The notes beneath the pieces are model-generated. The model was not told where the DNA came from, did not search any database, and worked only from the letters and a program-made list of their open reading frames with translations. A DNA stretch of 64,000 nt, taken from contig DITK01000027.1 of assembly GCA_002422785.1 (NCBI GenBank), positions 12,226-76,225 of the forward strand, read 5' to 3'. The translations under genes and the position numbers were made by a program. This document shows, piece after piece, positions 9,368 to 19,025 of this stretch. Source of the stretch: Francisellaceae bacterium UBA6186. Lineage in GTDB: Bacteria > Pseudomonadota > Gammaproteobacteria > UBA6186 > Azoamicaceae. Numbering within the stretch: position 1 is the first letter of the stretch; each line of letters begins with the position of its first letter.

Positions 9368-10567
9368 TTATTTATAAAATTGATTAACAACTAATAATAG
9401 CTTCTCTACTGCAAAATCAATATTTTCTTGATTGATAATCAACGGTGGCAACAATCTAATAACTTTGTTTCTGGTGACGTTAAATAATATTCCATATTCT
9501 AACCCCATCTGCATGATCTCGGTGCAAGATCTATCTAATTCGATGCCGATCATAAGCCCTTTACCCCTGATATTTATAATATGTGGGTGATTATTAAACG
9601 CTTGCTTAAGTTTATGTAAAAAATAATTACCATAATTACCGGCTTGTTCAGATAATTTATTTTGGATAATTGCGTCTAAAGTAGCAATGGCGACGCTGCA
9701 AGATAATGGATTGCCGCCAAAAGTAGATCCGTGGCTTTTAGGGGTAAATAAGTCGGCAAAAGGTTGATTTATAATACAAGCACCAATCGGTATGCCGTTA
9801 GCTAAACCTTTAGCAATAGTTAAAACATCTGGAATTATATTATTATGTTGATAGCAAAATAATTTGCCAGTTCTACCTAGCCCAGTTTGAATTTCATCTA
9901 AGATCATGAGCCAATGGTTATTAGAGCAAATCGTTCTAATATTGGTTAAATAGTTATCATCCGCAATTTTAATTCCGCCTTCTCCCTGGATTGGCTCTAA
10001 TAAAACTGCGACAACATTGTGTGCATCGCTAGAATAAACTATGTTTTCTAAAGCACTAATGTCGTTAAATGGGATCCTAATAAAACAATCTAATAATGGC
10101 TCGAAGCCATGTGTATATAAGTGGTTGTCACTTGCTGACAAAGCCGCTAGTGTGCGTCCATGGTAAGCATTTTCCATCACGATTATTTTAGGGTTGCCAA
10201 TATTTTTGCTATTTCCATACAGCCTAGTAAGCTTAATGGCAGTTTCAATAGCTTCTGTTCCAGAATTAGTAAAAAACATTTTAGCAGCCGGCATCCCAGC
10301 AATATTGGCTAAGATATTAGCAAGCGTTGCTTGCTGGTTAATGGTGACCAAATTAGAAACGTGCAATAACTTAGTACTTTGGGCATTAATAGTTGTTATA
10401 ATTGTAGGGTGAGAGTGCCCAAGTATAGTAACGCCCATGCCAGCAATTAAATCTAAATAACGATTATTATGTTGATCAAACAACCAAGCTCCATCACCAT
10501 ATGCAAAACTAATTGGTAATGGAGTGTATGAATTTAATAAATGCTCATTAGTAGGTTTGGGTGTCAT
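9368..10567 (-). CDS. argD: class III aminotransferase, acetylornithine/succinyl-DAP type
   Basis: PLP-dependent transaminase of the ArgD subgroup. Motifs: NSGTEAIETAIKLTR (about 102-116, PLP phosphate), LLEPIQGEGGI near 190, the LILDEIQTGLGRTGK block near 222, and the Schiff-base lysine in TIAKGLANGIPIGA near 252. Length 399 is usual for ArgD. In E. coli the same enzyme also serves as succinyldiaminopimelate aminotransferase. Since dapB is in this window and no other arginine gene is seen, the DapC role in peptidoglycan precursor synthesis may be the one kept; this is inference. Two bases separate it from sodB upstream, so the pair is likely one transcript. Confidence 0.85.
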   Translation of the reverse strand: MTPKPTNEHLLNSYTPLPISFAYGDGAWLFDQHNNRYLDLIAGMGVTILGHSHPTIITTINAQSTKLLHVSNLVTINQQATLANILANIAGMPAAKMFFTNSGTEAIETAIKLTRLYGNSKNIGNPKIIVMENAYHGRTLAALSASDNHLYTHGFEPLLDCFIRIPFNDISALENIVYSSDAHNVVAVLLEPIQGEGGIKIADDNYLTNIRTICSNNHWLMILDEIQTGLGRTGKLFCYQHNNIIPDVLTIAKGLANGIPIGACIINQPFADLFTPKSHGSTFGGNPLSCSVAIATLDAIIQNKLSEQAGNYGNYFLHKLKQAFNNHPHIINIRGKGLMIGIELDRSCTEIMQMGLEYGILFNVTRNKVIRLLPPLIINQENIDFAVEKLLLVVNQFYK

Positions 10568-10569
10568 AA

Positions 10570-11184
10570 TTATTTAGCAAAGTTTTTTTCCACAAAATCC
10601 CAATTTATAATATGCCAAAATGCTTCTATATATTTTGCCCTAGCATTGCGATAGTCGATATAGTAAGCGTGTTCCCACACATCGCAAGTTAACAAAGGTA
10701 TAAAATCGCTAGTTATTGGTGTTTGTGCATTAGAAGTTGATATTATTTCTAATTTATGACTGTTGTTGTTATGTTTAACTAACCACGCCCATCCAGATCC
10801 AAATGTTCCAAAAGCTGCTTGGCTAAATTTATCTTTGAATTCTTGTAGCCCACCAAAAGTTGTGTTTATTGCAGTCAAAAATATGCTCTTATGTCGATGA
10901 TGTACTTTAGGCTGGGTTGGTGAAATAGAGTTGTTTGGAATTAAGCATTGCCAATAAAATGAATGGTTAAAAACTTGTGCTGCATTGTTAAAAATACTGC
11001 CAGAAGAATTTTGAATGATTTGTTCCAAAGTTTGATTGGCAAATTCGGTATTTTGAATTAATTTGTTTAAATTATCCACATAAGTTTTATGATGCTTGCC
11101 ATAATGATATTCAATAGTTTCTTTAGAAATGTGTGGCTCTAAGGCGTTTAAGCTATAAGGTAATGGTGACAATTCTATCGGCAT
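10570..11184 (-). CDS. sodB: superoxide dismutase, Fe/Mn type
   Basis: Converts superoxide to hydrogen peroxide and oxygen. Metal ligands are His27, His74 (FNHSFYW), Asp168 and His172 (DVWEHAYYIDY). The overall pattern with GTFGSGWAWL fits the iron type. At 204 residues it is about ten longer than E. coli SodB, with an extra basic stretch (HHRHKS near 95-100). Good ribosome site AAGGAA before the ATG. Upstream of and close to the argD-type gene. Confidence 0.95.
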   Translation of the reverse strand: MPIELSPLPYSLNALEPHISKETIEYHYGKHHKTYVDNLNKLIQNTEFANQTLEQIIQNSSGSIFNNAAQVFNHSFYWQCLIPNNSISPTQPKVHHRHKSIFLTAINTTFGGLQEFKDKFSQAAFGTFGSGWAWLVKHNNNSHKLEIISTSNAQTPITSDFIPLLTCDVWEHAYYIDYRNARAKYIEAFWHIINWDFVEKNFAK

Positions 11185-11207
11185 AATTGTTTCCTTGTTG
11201 ATGATAT

Positions 11208-12233
11208 TTAATTGTATTTTAAACTAAAACTAGAGTATCTAAACCATATTTTTAATAACCAATTATACTTCACGATACTATTCGTGATTAAAATAATCAA
11301 TCTTAATTTTTTTCTGGAAACTTTTATGTGTTTAGTATCGATGAATCCTGGATTGTTATTAATTCCTCGCAATGTTTCTATCGCAATTCCTATTGCCCAC
11401 AAGCAAAAGCGACGTATGCCTGTTTCTTTAGGTGGGATCAGTAAAACATAATTTAAGGCATTTTCTAAATGATGATGATTGATTTTAATTAATTGTTGTA
11501 TACCATTGGTAAATACTTTTATAGATGGATTTTGTAATAACACATCAAAATCATTATTATCAAATAAATCCCTTGGCAACCAACAAATTTTTCTAGCGTG
11601 GTCGTTCCAACGATCTTTCAAAATGTTGGTCATTTGTAAAGCTTGCCCGAAAGAGCGAGCCAAAGGCATCAATATATTTTGTTGTTCTTGAGACATAGAG
11701 CAATGGTGACAAAATAATCCAGTTAACATTTCTCCAACAACTCCGGCGACGACATAACAATATTTATCTAAAATAGATAAATTTTCTAAGCCATTGTGAT
11801 TGGCAATTTGCTCAAATTCAGGCATTAAATTATTCATAGTAATAACACATTTTTTCACATAATATTTTTGATTGTCTGGTAGTCTATTAGTAATTAATAA
11901 TATAGAGTTTAAATTGGCGATTAATAGTTTTTCGTCTTCAGATGTTTGCTTGGATAGTAGCGGTAATAATTCGTCGACAAATTGTTGAGCTTGAAATTTA
12001 TTATCTAATATTTGGATTAATTTTTTATGAAAATAATTTTTTTTTGGTAATATAATATTCATATCGTCTTCTAATGTGTCAGTAATTCTGCACCATAAAT
12101 AACAATTAGCAATAGCATTTTTAAGAACAGCTGGTAGTTGGGGGATCGTTAAAGCAAATGAGCGTGATACTTTAGTTAAAATTTCATTTTGAAAATTTAA
12201 ACTTAGACTTAAAGTGAAATCTGTGTTATCCAT
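11208..12233 (-). CDS. squalene/phytoene synthase family protein
   Basis: Head-to-head prenyl diphosphate condensing enzyme. The two Asp-rich motifs that bind magnesium-diphosphate are intact: D52-x3-D56 in RITDTLEDD and D207-x3-D211 in ILKDRWNDHAR, followed by CWLPRDLF. Ser-Arg at the N-terminus (SRSFALTI, 23-30) is also conserved. Length 341. The sequence resembles squalene synthase more than phytoene synthase, but the product cannot be told from sequence alone. No squalene cyclase or carotenoid gene lies in this window, so the pathway it feeds is unknown. It is 24 bases upstream of sodB on the same strand. Confidence 0.85.
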   Translation of the reverse strand: MDNTDFTLSLSLNFQNEILTKVSRSFALTIPQLPAVLKNAIANCYLWCRITDTLEDDMNIILPKKNYFHKKLIQILDNKFQAQQFVDELLPLLSKQTSEDEKLLIANLNSILLITNRLPDNQKYYVKKCVITMNNLMPEFEQIANHNGLENLSILDKYCYVVAGVVGEMLTGLFCHHCSMSQEQQNILMPLARSFGQALQMTNILKDRWNDHARKICWLPRDLFDNNDFDVLLQNPSIKVFTNGIQQLIKINHHHLENALNYVLLIPPKETGIRRFCLWAIGIAIETLRGINNNPGFIDTKHIKVSRKKLRLIILITNSIVKYNWLLKIWFRYSSFSLKYN

Positions 12234-12333
12234 TATGCATATTCTCTTGGTTTAATGGTATCTTAAAGTATATATTGCTAAGTACCAACAAAAGTTTGTT
12301 TTAATAATTTAACTAAATAAATTTATAATAAAT

Positions 12334-13752
12334 ATGGCTAATACAGTGACAGTTTTTTGGTTTAGGCAAGATTTAAGAATATCTGATAATCCAGGATTGA
12401 TTGCTGCGGCACAAAATGGTGCGGTGTTACCAATATATATCTTTGACAATAATGTTGCTAATCAATTTAACATAGGAAATGCTAGCAAATGGTGGTTACA
12501 TCACTCTTTAAATAATCTTAATAAGCTATTAGACAATAATCTAAATATATATTGTGGTGATCCAAAAGCGATAATTTTAAAAATTATAAAAAAACATAGT
12601 ATCAATTCTATCTACTGGAATCGATGCTATGATCCATATAGCATTAAAAATGATACTATAATTAAAAGTAGTTTAAAAAAGCAGAATATAGATTGCAAAA
12701 GCTTTAATGGCTCTTTGTTATGGGAACCATGGGATGTATTAAAACAAGACGGTACGCCTTATAAAGTTTATACTTATTTTTATCGTAAGGGATGCTTAAA
12801 ACTACCAACACCAAGAAAACCATTTTCTAAACCAAAACAATTAAAATTATTAAAAGACGATAACAATACTTGCACCATAGAACAACTAAAATTGTTATCT
12901 CCTATCAAATGGTATAACAATATAGAATTAATGTGGCAAGTTGGAGAACATGCGGCTCAAAAAAAATTAGCAACATTTTTAAATAGTTATTTATTAACTT
13001 ATAAAGAAAATAGAAATTACCCAGCCAAACAAAATGTTTCTAAGTTATCTGCGTATTTACATTTTGGTGAGATTTCTCCTCATCAAATTTGGCATACAGC
13101 TAAAAACAACAAAGAATTAACCCACGATTTGGATCATTTTTTAAGTGAAATTGCTTGGCGTGAATTTGCTTACTATTTGCTATATCATTTTCCAGAATTA
13201 CCACGTAAAAATTTTCAAGCAAAGTTTGATAAGTTTCCGTGGCAACATAATGCTAAATTTTTAGCAGCATGGCAAAAAGGACAAACTGGTTATCCAATGG
13301 TGGACGCTGGCATGAGAGAACTATGGCAAACCGGCTATATGCATAATAGGGTGCGCATGATAGTTGGTTCTTTTTTAGTAAAAAATTTATTATTACATTG
13401 GCATCATGGGGAAGATTGGTTTTGGGATTGTTTGTTAGATGCAGATCTTGCTAATAATAGCTCTAGTTGGCAATGGATTGCGGGCTGTGGCGCTGATGCC
13501 GCGCCATATTTTAGAATATTTAATCCAGTGACACAGGGAGAAAAGTTTGATATGGATGGTGATTATACTAAAAAATTTATTCCTGAACTAGCTAAATTGC
13601 CTAATAAATATTTATTTAAACCTTGGGAAGCACCGGATGCTATATTAAATAGTGCTGGTGTGATTTTGGGCAAAACTTATCCTAAACCTATAGTAGATCT
13701 TAAGTTTTCTAGAAATAAGGCGATAGAAGCTTATAAAACTATTAGTTTTTAA
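12334..13752 (+). CDS. phrB: deoxyribodipyrimidine photolyase
   Basis: Flavoprotein that repairs UV-made cyclobutane pyrimidine dimers using light. N-terminal alpha/beta antenna domain (VFWFRQDLRISDNPGL, 8-23), then the helical FAD domain from about 270 with GYPMVDAGMREL, TGYMHNRVRMIV and the WFWDCLLDADLANN block near 365-380. The C-terminal GKTYPKPIVDLK is the class I CPD photolyase ending. Length 472 equals E. coli PhrB. It is divergent from the squalene synthase gene and 12 bases from the RAP-like gene, so they may be co-transcribed. Confidence 0.96.
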   Translation: MANTVTVFWFRQDLRISDNPGLIAAAQNGAVLPIYIFDNNVANQFNIGNASKWWLHHSLNNLNKLLDNNLNIYCGDPKAIILKIIKKHSINSIYWNRCYDPYSIKNDTIIKSSLKKQNIDCKSFNGSLLWEPWDVLKQDGTPYKVYTYFYRKGCLKLPTPRKPFSKPKQLKLLKDDNNTCTIEQLKLLSPIKWYNNIELMWQVGEHAAQKKLATFLNSYLLTYKENRNYPAKQNVSKLSAYLHFGEISPHQIWHTAKNNKELTHDLDHFLSEIAWREFAYYLLYHFPELPRKNFQAKFDKFPWQHNAKFLAAWQKGQTGYPMVDAGMRELWQTGYMHNRVRMIVGSFLVKNLLLHWHHGEDWFWDCLLDADLANNSSSWQWIAGCGADAAPYFRIFNPVTQGEKFDMDGDYTKKFIPELAKLPNKYLFKPWEAPDAILNSAGVILGKTYPKPIVDLKFSRNKAIEAYKTISF

Positions 13753-13764
13753 AAGAAGGATCTT

Positions 13765-15258
13765 ATGAAAAACAGCAAATTAACTTCTACCGATACATTG
13801 ATTAAGAATAATTTACTATTATCCGATAACATTCAAAAATTATTACATGTAATGTTTCATAATAATATTTGGCAAAATTTTACTGCATCAAACCTCAGTG
13901 TTGCTATTGGTAAAATGGCTTTTTTTTATAAAATTAATATTGATGTACGTAATAATGATTTGTCATTTTTGTATTCTAATGATGGTTTTTCATGTTTTTA
14001 TAGAGAACAAATATATGAAAAAATAAAATCATTTGTTCATGTTTTTAAAAATAATGAAATAGCTAATATCATTCTTTCATTAGCTATATTGGGGGTTGAC
14101 AGTAGTAATACAGCAGTACGCTCGTTAACTTATGAAATTTATTTAAGATCTTTTAGCGACACACATGAAAATATAAAATCTTTAATTGCTAAAGATATAT
14201 CAAATACTATATGGGGTTTAGCTACCTTGGGTGGTAATAGAAATATTTATGTAATATTACCTTTATTAAATGAGCTCACAAGAAGATTTTTAACCAACAA
14301 CAACATATTAAAAAATTTTAATTTCTTACAATTATCTAAAATTATTAGGGCATTAGCAAAAATTGATATTAAACAATATATCGATAATAATGACATATTA
14401 TTATTATTAAAAAACGAGCTTAGTAGAACAATTAGGTTGATTGATTATAATAAATTGCAACTGTTTGCCTATCAAGATATTGTTGAAATTATGTGGTCAT
14501 TAATATGTTTTAATATGCTTGAAGCGCAAGATGCTGTAATTTATTTAGATCTAATAAGTATGTTATTAGAAAATACATCTGACAACAATTTCACTTATCA
14601 AGATCAAAATATGCATAAAATAATAATAATATATTACTATTGTAAATTATTATTCAAAGAATTGCCGGAAGAAACATTTTTAATGTTTGATAATTTTGTT
14701 AAAAAACATGAAGAAATTGTTACTAGTCACAAAGAACCAGGTTTTTATAGATTTTTTTATGAACATATAGAAGAGTTGATGTTTTTTTCATGTCATTGTA
14801 ATCAGTTCAAAGTAGCTATAGAGTATGATAAATATCTTTATGGATATTTTATTGATGGATATTTTGTCTCGAATGGTAAAGAATATGTAATAGAAATTAA
14901 TGGTTCTATTCATGAATATAATTGTCAAGATATTGATTTAACAAATCACAATTTATTAAAAGAAAAAATATTTAATGCAGCAGGTGTAACCGTTATATAT
15001 GTTGATTTTGCTGGGCATAAGTTGTCGTTGTTAAATTATCTACAGGAACAACAATTATCAAATATACAAAAAAATGTAATAACGACAGTGAGTGAATCAC
15101 AAAAAGCATTATATGCTCTACAAGTTTATTATATGATAAATAAATCCTATTTTCCTGACAATAGAACTGAAAAAAAATTATTCAAAATTTCAGAAAAAGA
15201 TAATAAACACAATAAAAAAAGTTATAACAGAATTTCGCTAAGGAATTGTGCTATATGA
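13765..15258 (+). CDS. octotricopeptide-like repeat protein with C-terminal RAP-like domain
   Basis: A 497-residue protein without a signal peptide or membrane segment. The middle holds helical repeats with the pattern N-I-[IL]-x-[SGA]-L-A-x-L-G: ANIILSLAILG near 99, NTIWGLATLGG near 148, KIIRALAKID near 191, and a weaker EIMWSLICFN near 239. These resemble the octotricopeptide/FASTK-type repeats of organellar RNA-binding proteins and the repeats of some Coxiella proteins. Residues about 365-435 (EYVIEINGSIHEYN, then LLKEKIFNAAGVTVIYVDF) fit a RAP domain, a predicted nuclease-fold module linked to RNA. The Lys-rich tail is unstructured. Role unknown: RNA binding in the bacterium or in the host as a secreted protein. 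Ribosome site AAGGA precedes the ATG. Confidence 0.72.
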   Translation: MKNSKLTSTDTLIKNNLLLSDNIQKLLHVMFHNNIWQNFTASNLSVAIGKMAFFYKINIDVRNNDLSFLYSNDGFSCFYREQIYEKIKSFVHVFKNNEIANIILSLAILGVDSSNTAVRSLTYEIYLRSFSDTHENIKSLIAKDISNTIWGLATLGGNRNIYVILPLLNELTRRFLTNNNILKNFNFLQLSKIIRALAKIDIKQYIDNNDILLLLKNELSRTIRLIDYNKLQLFAYQDIVEIMWSLICFNMLEAQDAVIYLDLISMLLENTSDNNFTYQDQNMHKIIIIYYYCKLLFKELPEETFLMFDNFVKKHEEIVTSHKEPGFYRFFYEHIEELMFFSCHCNQFKVAIEYDKYLYGYFIDGYFVSNGKEYVIEINGSIHEYNCQDIDLTNHNLLKEKIFNAAGVTVIYVDFAGHKLSLLNYLQEQQLSNIQKNVITTVSESQKALYALQVYYMINKSYFPDNRTEKKLFKISEKDNKHNKKSYNRISLRNCAI

Positions 15259-15266
15259 AATATAGC
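15250..15266. terminator. small hairpin between convergent genes
   Basis: GCTATAT, loop GAA, ATATAGC: a perfect 7-bp stem that overlaps the stop codon of the RAP-like gene and precedes a T-rich run (ATTATTTTTTATT) on the plus strand. The stem is AT-rich and weak, so termination here is only possible. Confidence 0.35.
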
Positions 15267-15277
15267 GAGTTTGCAAA

Positions 15278-17851
15278 TTATTTTTTATTAAATACCACTT
15301 GATCTTGAGCAACATCAGCCACAATATTGTCGCCATTGGCAAATTGACCAGTCAATAATATAGTAGCTAATGGATTTTCTATTAATTGAGAAATTGCTCG
15401 CTTTAATGGTCTTGCACCATATGTAGGATCAAAACCAATGGTTACTATTTTATCTTTACATTTTTCTGTTAAAGATAAATTTATTTCCAAATGTTTTAAG
15501 CGATTTTGTAATTTTTCTAATTGTAAATCCACAATATTGCGTACTGCAGCCAAGTTTAATGGATCAAATATTATTATTTCATCGATACGATTTATAAATT
15601 CTGGTTTAAAAAATTGATCTACAATTTCCATAACAGCTTGTTTAATTGTTGATTTACTTTTTTCTGCCATTTCATGGATCATAGTAGATCCAAGGTTTGA
15701 TGTCATGATAATTACAGAATTTTTAAAATCTACTGTATTACCCAAATTGTCAGTAAGCCTACCATCATCTAAGACTTGTAATAAAATATTAAATACATCT
15801 GGATGAGCTTTTTCTACTTCATCAAATAAAATTACGCTATAAGGTTTTCTACGAACTTTTTCTGTTAAATATCCGCCTTCTTGGTAACCGACATACCCAG
15901 GAGGTGCTCCTATGAGCCTGGACACGCTGTGTTTTTCCATAAATTCTGTCATATCTATGCGAATAATTGCATCATCTCTATCGAATAAGAATTCTGCTAA
16001 TGCTTTAGAAATTTCAGTTTTACCAACCCCTGTTGGTCCTAAAAATAAAAAAGAACCAATCGGACGGTTACCATCTGACAAGCCAGATCGTGACCTCCTA
16101 ATAGCGTTAGCGATAGCAGATATTGCATCAGGTTGGCCAATTACTCTTTTGCTTAAAGTTTTTTCTAGATCTAGTAATTTAGATCGTTCTCCATGCAATA
16201 TTTTACCAACCGGAATGCCGGTACTTTTAGATAGTATATTGGCAATCTCTTGTTCAGTTACTTTGTTTCTCAATAATTTTAAATTTTTTAGATCGGTACT
16301 ACTAGCCGCTGTTAATTTTTTTTCTATTTCTGGAATTTTGCCATATTGAATTTCTGACATTTTAGCATAATCATTTTTTCTTTGTGCAAAACTTAGTTCT
16401 TGCCTTAATTTTTCTAATTGTTCATGTAAATTATGGCTATCTTCAAGAGCTGATTTTTCTTGCTGCCAAATGGTTTCTAATTCCCGATAATTTTGTTCTA
16501 TTTCATCAATATTTTTTTGCAATACTGCTAAACGTTTTTTAGAAGCATCATCGGATTCTTTTTTAAGTGCTTCAAATTCAATTTTATATTGAATTAAACG
16601 TCGTTCTAGTTTATCTAATTCTATTGGTTTAGAATCAACTTCAACTCTAATTTGACTTGCTGCTTCATCGATTAAATCAATAGCTTTGTCTGGTAATTGT
16701 CTACTAGGAATATACCTATGAGATAAAGTCGCAGCTGCCACTATTGCAGGATCGGTGATTGTGACTCCGTGATGTAGTTCGTAGCGTTTACGTAAACCTC
16801 GTAAAATAGCAATAGTATCTTCGATTGTTGGTTCATTGATTAGTACTTGCTGGAATCTTCTTTCAAGAGCTGCGTCTTTCTCTATGTTTTCCCTATACTC
16901 ATTTAATGTTGTAGCTCCAACACAGTGTAACTCGCCTCTTGCAAGTGCAGGTTTTAACATATTACCAGCATCCATAGATCCTTCTGCTTTACCGGCGCCA
17001 ACTACAGTATGTAATTCATCAATAAATAAGATTATTTCTCCTTCTTGTTTCGATAAAGCTTTTAATACTGCTTTTAATCTTTCCTCAAAATCGCCACGAA
17101 ACTTAGCTCCAGCGATTAGTGCTGCTAAATCTAGCGATAACACTCTTTTGTTTTTCAAACCTTCTGGTACTTCTCCGTTTATAATTCTTTGAGCCAATCC
17201 TTCCACAATAGCAGTTTTACCAACTCCAGGTGCTCCAATTAATACTGGATTATTTTTAGTTCTTCGTTGTAAAACTTGAATTATGCGGCGAATTTCGTCA
17301 TCTCTACCGATAACTGGATCTAACTTTTGGGTTTCAGCTTTTTTAGTTAAATCAATAGTATATTTTTCTAGAGCATTTCTATGCTCTTCGGCATTAGGAT
17401 CCATAACTTTTTCTCCAGCTCGAAATTTTTCTATTAATGTTTCTAATTCTTTTTTATTTATTTTATGATTCTGAAATATATCTCCCAAAGTACTATTATC
17501 CTCTAGTGCTGCCAATAAAAATATTTCGGTAGAAATATACTGATCTTGTTTTTGTTGCGATATAAAATCAGCTGAATTTAATATACGAGATAAATTTGGG
17601 GAAATGGCAATATCAGATGGGCCACTAATAATTTGTGGTAATTTATCTATGGCTTTATTAATACTATTTTTCAAGTTGACTATATTTATATTTAATTTAG
17701 AAAAAATATCAGTAATTACACTTTTTGGTTGCTCTAATAAAGCTTTGATCACATGAATTGGCTCTATAACAGGGTGTTTTTTACCAACAGCCAATGATTG
17801 AGCTGCAGTCAAAGCTTCTTGCAATTGTGAAGTAAATTTAGGTGCTGCCAT
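15278..17851 (-). CDS. clpB: ClpB disaggregase
   Basis: Hexameric AAA+ chaperone that, with DnaK, pulls proteins out of aggregates. At 857 residues all parts are present: Clp N-domain (1-145), first AAA+ domain with GAPGVGKTA near 206-214 and [12 protein letters not shown], the long coiled-coil M domain (about 410-525) that defines ClpB, and the second AAA+ domain with GPTGVGKTE near 605-613 and [13 protein letters not shown]. No ClpP-binding loop is expected or seen. GGGAGATAATT before the ATG is a good ribosome site. The DnaK-DnaJ-GrpE partners are at 46.8-50.6 kb. Confidence 0.98.
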   Translation of the reverse strand: MAAPKFTSQLQEALTAAQSLAVGKKHPVIEPIHVIKALLEQPKSVITDIFSKLNINIVNLKNSINKAIDKLPQIISGPSDIAISPNLSRILNSADFISQQKQDQYISTEIFLLAALEDNSTLGDIFQNHKINKKELETLIEKFRAGEKVMDPNAEEHRNALEKYTIDLTKKAETQKLDPVIGRDDEIRRIIQVLQRRTKNNPVLIGAPGVGKTAIVEGLAQRIINGEVPEGLKNKRVLSLDLAALIAGAKFRGDFEERLKAVLKALSKQEGEIILFIDELHTVVGAGKAEGSMDAGNMLKPALARGELHCVGATTLNEYRENIEKDAALERRFQQVLINEPTIEDTIAILRGLRKRYELHHGVTITDPAIVAAATLSHRYIPSRQLPDKAIDLIDEAASQIRVEVDSKPIELDKLERRLIQYKIEFEALKKESDDASKKRLAVLQKNIDEIEQNYRELETIWQQEKSALEDSHNLHEQLEKLRQELSFAQRKNDYAKMSEIQYGKIPEIEKKLTAASSTDLKNLKLLRNKVTEQEIANILSKSTGIPVGKILHGERSKLLDLEKTLSKRVIGQPDAISAIANAIRRSRSGLSDGNRPIGSFLFLGPTGVGKTEISKALAEFLFDRDDAIIRIDMTEFMEKHSVSRLIGAPPGYVGYQEGGYLTEKVRRKPYSVILFDEVEKAHPDVFNILLQVLDDGRLTDNLGNTVDFKNSVIIMTSNLGSTMIHEMAEKSKSTIKQAVMEIVDQFFKPEFINRIDEIIIFDPLNLAAVRNIVDLQLEKLQNRLKHLEINLSLTEKCKDKIVTIGFDPTYGARPLKRAISQLIENPLATILLTGQFANGDNIVADVAQDQVVFNKK

Positions 17852-17890
17852 AATTATCTCCCAAAATCATTTGTAGTTACTACATAGGTA

Positions 17891-17918
17891 TATATGGGCT
17901 GATACGAGTAATTCAATA
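17891..17918 (-). promoter_or_regulatory. heat-shock (sigma-32 type) promoter of clpB
   Basis: On the minus strand ATTGAA is followed after 13 bases by CCCATAT, close to the sigma-32 consensus CTTGAA-N13-CCCCATNT. The -10 end lies about 40 bases before the clpB start. ClpB belongs to this regulon in other gammaproteobacteria, which supports the reading. Confidence 0.6.
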
Positions 17919-17930
17919 TGCGCTAATTAG

Positions 17931-17947
17931 TAGCTGACAATCAGCTA
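17931..17947. repeat. 7-bp inverted repeat upstream of clpB promoter
   Basis: TAGCTGA, CAA, TCAGCTA. It lies just upstream of the clpB -35 element in the region shared with the Rpn gene. It could be a small operator or chance; nothing else supports a role. Confidence 0.3.
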
Positions 17948-18078
17948 GGTCAAAATAGCGTGGCTACAGCTACTTTTAGTTAAAAATATTAGTTAAAACA
18001 CCACTACTATAATGTAACGCAATTCATTATTATTAAAAGTATAAATTAAAAATTAACAGTAGTTATTGGTGGTTATAC

Positions 18079-19025
18079 ATGTTAAGTAAGTTTCTTGATC
18101 CGAAAAATGATGTGGCATTTAAAAAAATTTTCGGTACCGAAAAGAACCAAGATATTTTAATTCATTTTTTAAATGATATGTTGGTATTTAAAGCCGGCAA
18201 GCCAATTACCCAGGTAACTTTTTTAAAGACGGTGCAAGATCCAGAAATTGAATTGCTGCTAAAAAAACCAGTATTGTTGATATTATGTGTACGGACGATA
18301 TTGGTAACCAGTATATTGTGGAGATGCAGGTAGCCGAAGGCGATGAATTTATTAAAAGAGCGCAATATTATGCAGCGAAGGCTTATAGTTCACAATTGCA
18401 AGTAGCTGGAAAATATCATACTCTGAAAGAGATCATCTTTTTAGCTATTACTAACTTTACAATGTTTCCCGAGAAGATACAATTTAAATCCGATCATGTA
18501 ATTTTAGATAAAATAACTAATGAGCATAATTTAAAAGACTTTTCATTTACATTTTTAGAGTTGTCTAAGTTTAACAAAACTAAGGAGCAATTAACCAGCA
18601 TAATCGATCGTTGGAGTTATTTTTTTAAGCATGCGCAAGAGACTAGTGAAAAAGATTTACAACAAATTATTGGTAAGGATCCGATTATTGAAAGAGCTTA
18701 TGAAGAGTTGAATAAATTTAGCTGGTCGAAAGAAGAGTTGTTATTTTATGAAGCTGAAATCAAGAGGGAAATGGATAATCAAGCAGTGCTAGATAAACAA
18801 CTAGCTGATCGATATAATGATGGTATAGTCAAAGGTTTAGCTGAAGGCCAAGTGAAAGGCATTGTTGAAGGCGAAGCTAGAGGCGAAATAAAAAGAGCCC
18901 ACGAAATTCAAAAAATTGCTCAACAACTTTTTAAACAAAATATGCCACCAGATGTTATTGCGGGTATTACTGGGCTTACTATTCAACAAATTGAAAAATT
19001 GACAATTGAGGAGGTTCCATGTTAA
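18079..19025 (+). pseudogene. Rpn family nuclease/transposase-like protein, frameshifted
   Basis: Member of the recombination-promoting nuclease (PD-(D/E)XK) family, whose copies are common and mobile in host-associated bacteria. The first part starts MLSKFLDPKNDVAFKKIFG and stays in frame to about 18256. The family continuation AAKKTSIVDIMCTDD, then QYIVEMQVAEGDEF and RAQYYAAKAYS, is found in the next frame, so one base appears to be lost near 18256-18258. From there the second frame runs intact to 19025. The C-terminus has the usual Gly-rich heptads (GLAEGQVKGIVEGEARGE) and a helical end. Without the shift it would be about 315 residues. It may be inactive, a sequencing error, or rescued by slippage at the A7 run just downstream (18261-18267). 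Confidence 0.85.

Noticed and set aside
15912..17468. Several plus-strand frames inside clpB
   Set aside because: They are antisense shadows of a strongly conserved gene and show no protein-like pattern of their own.
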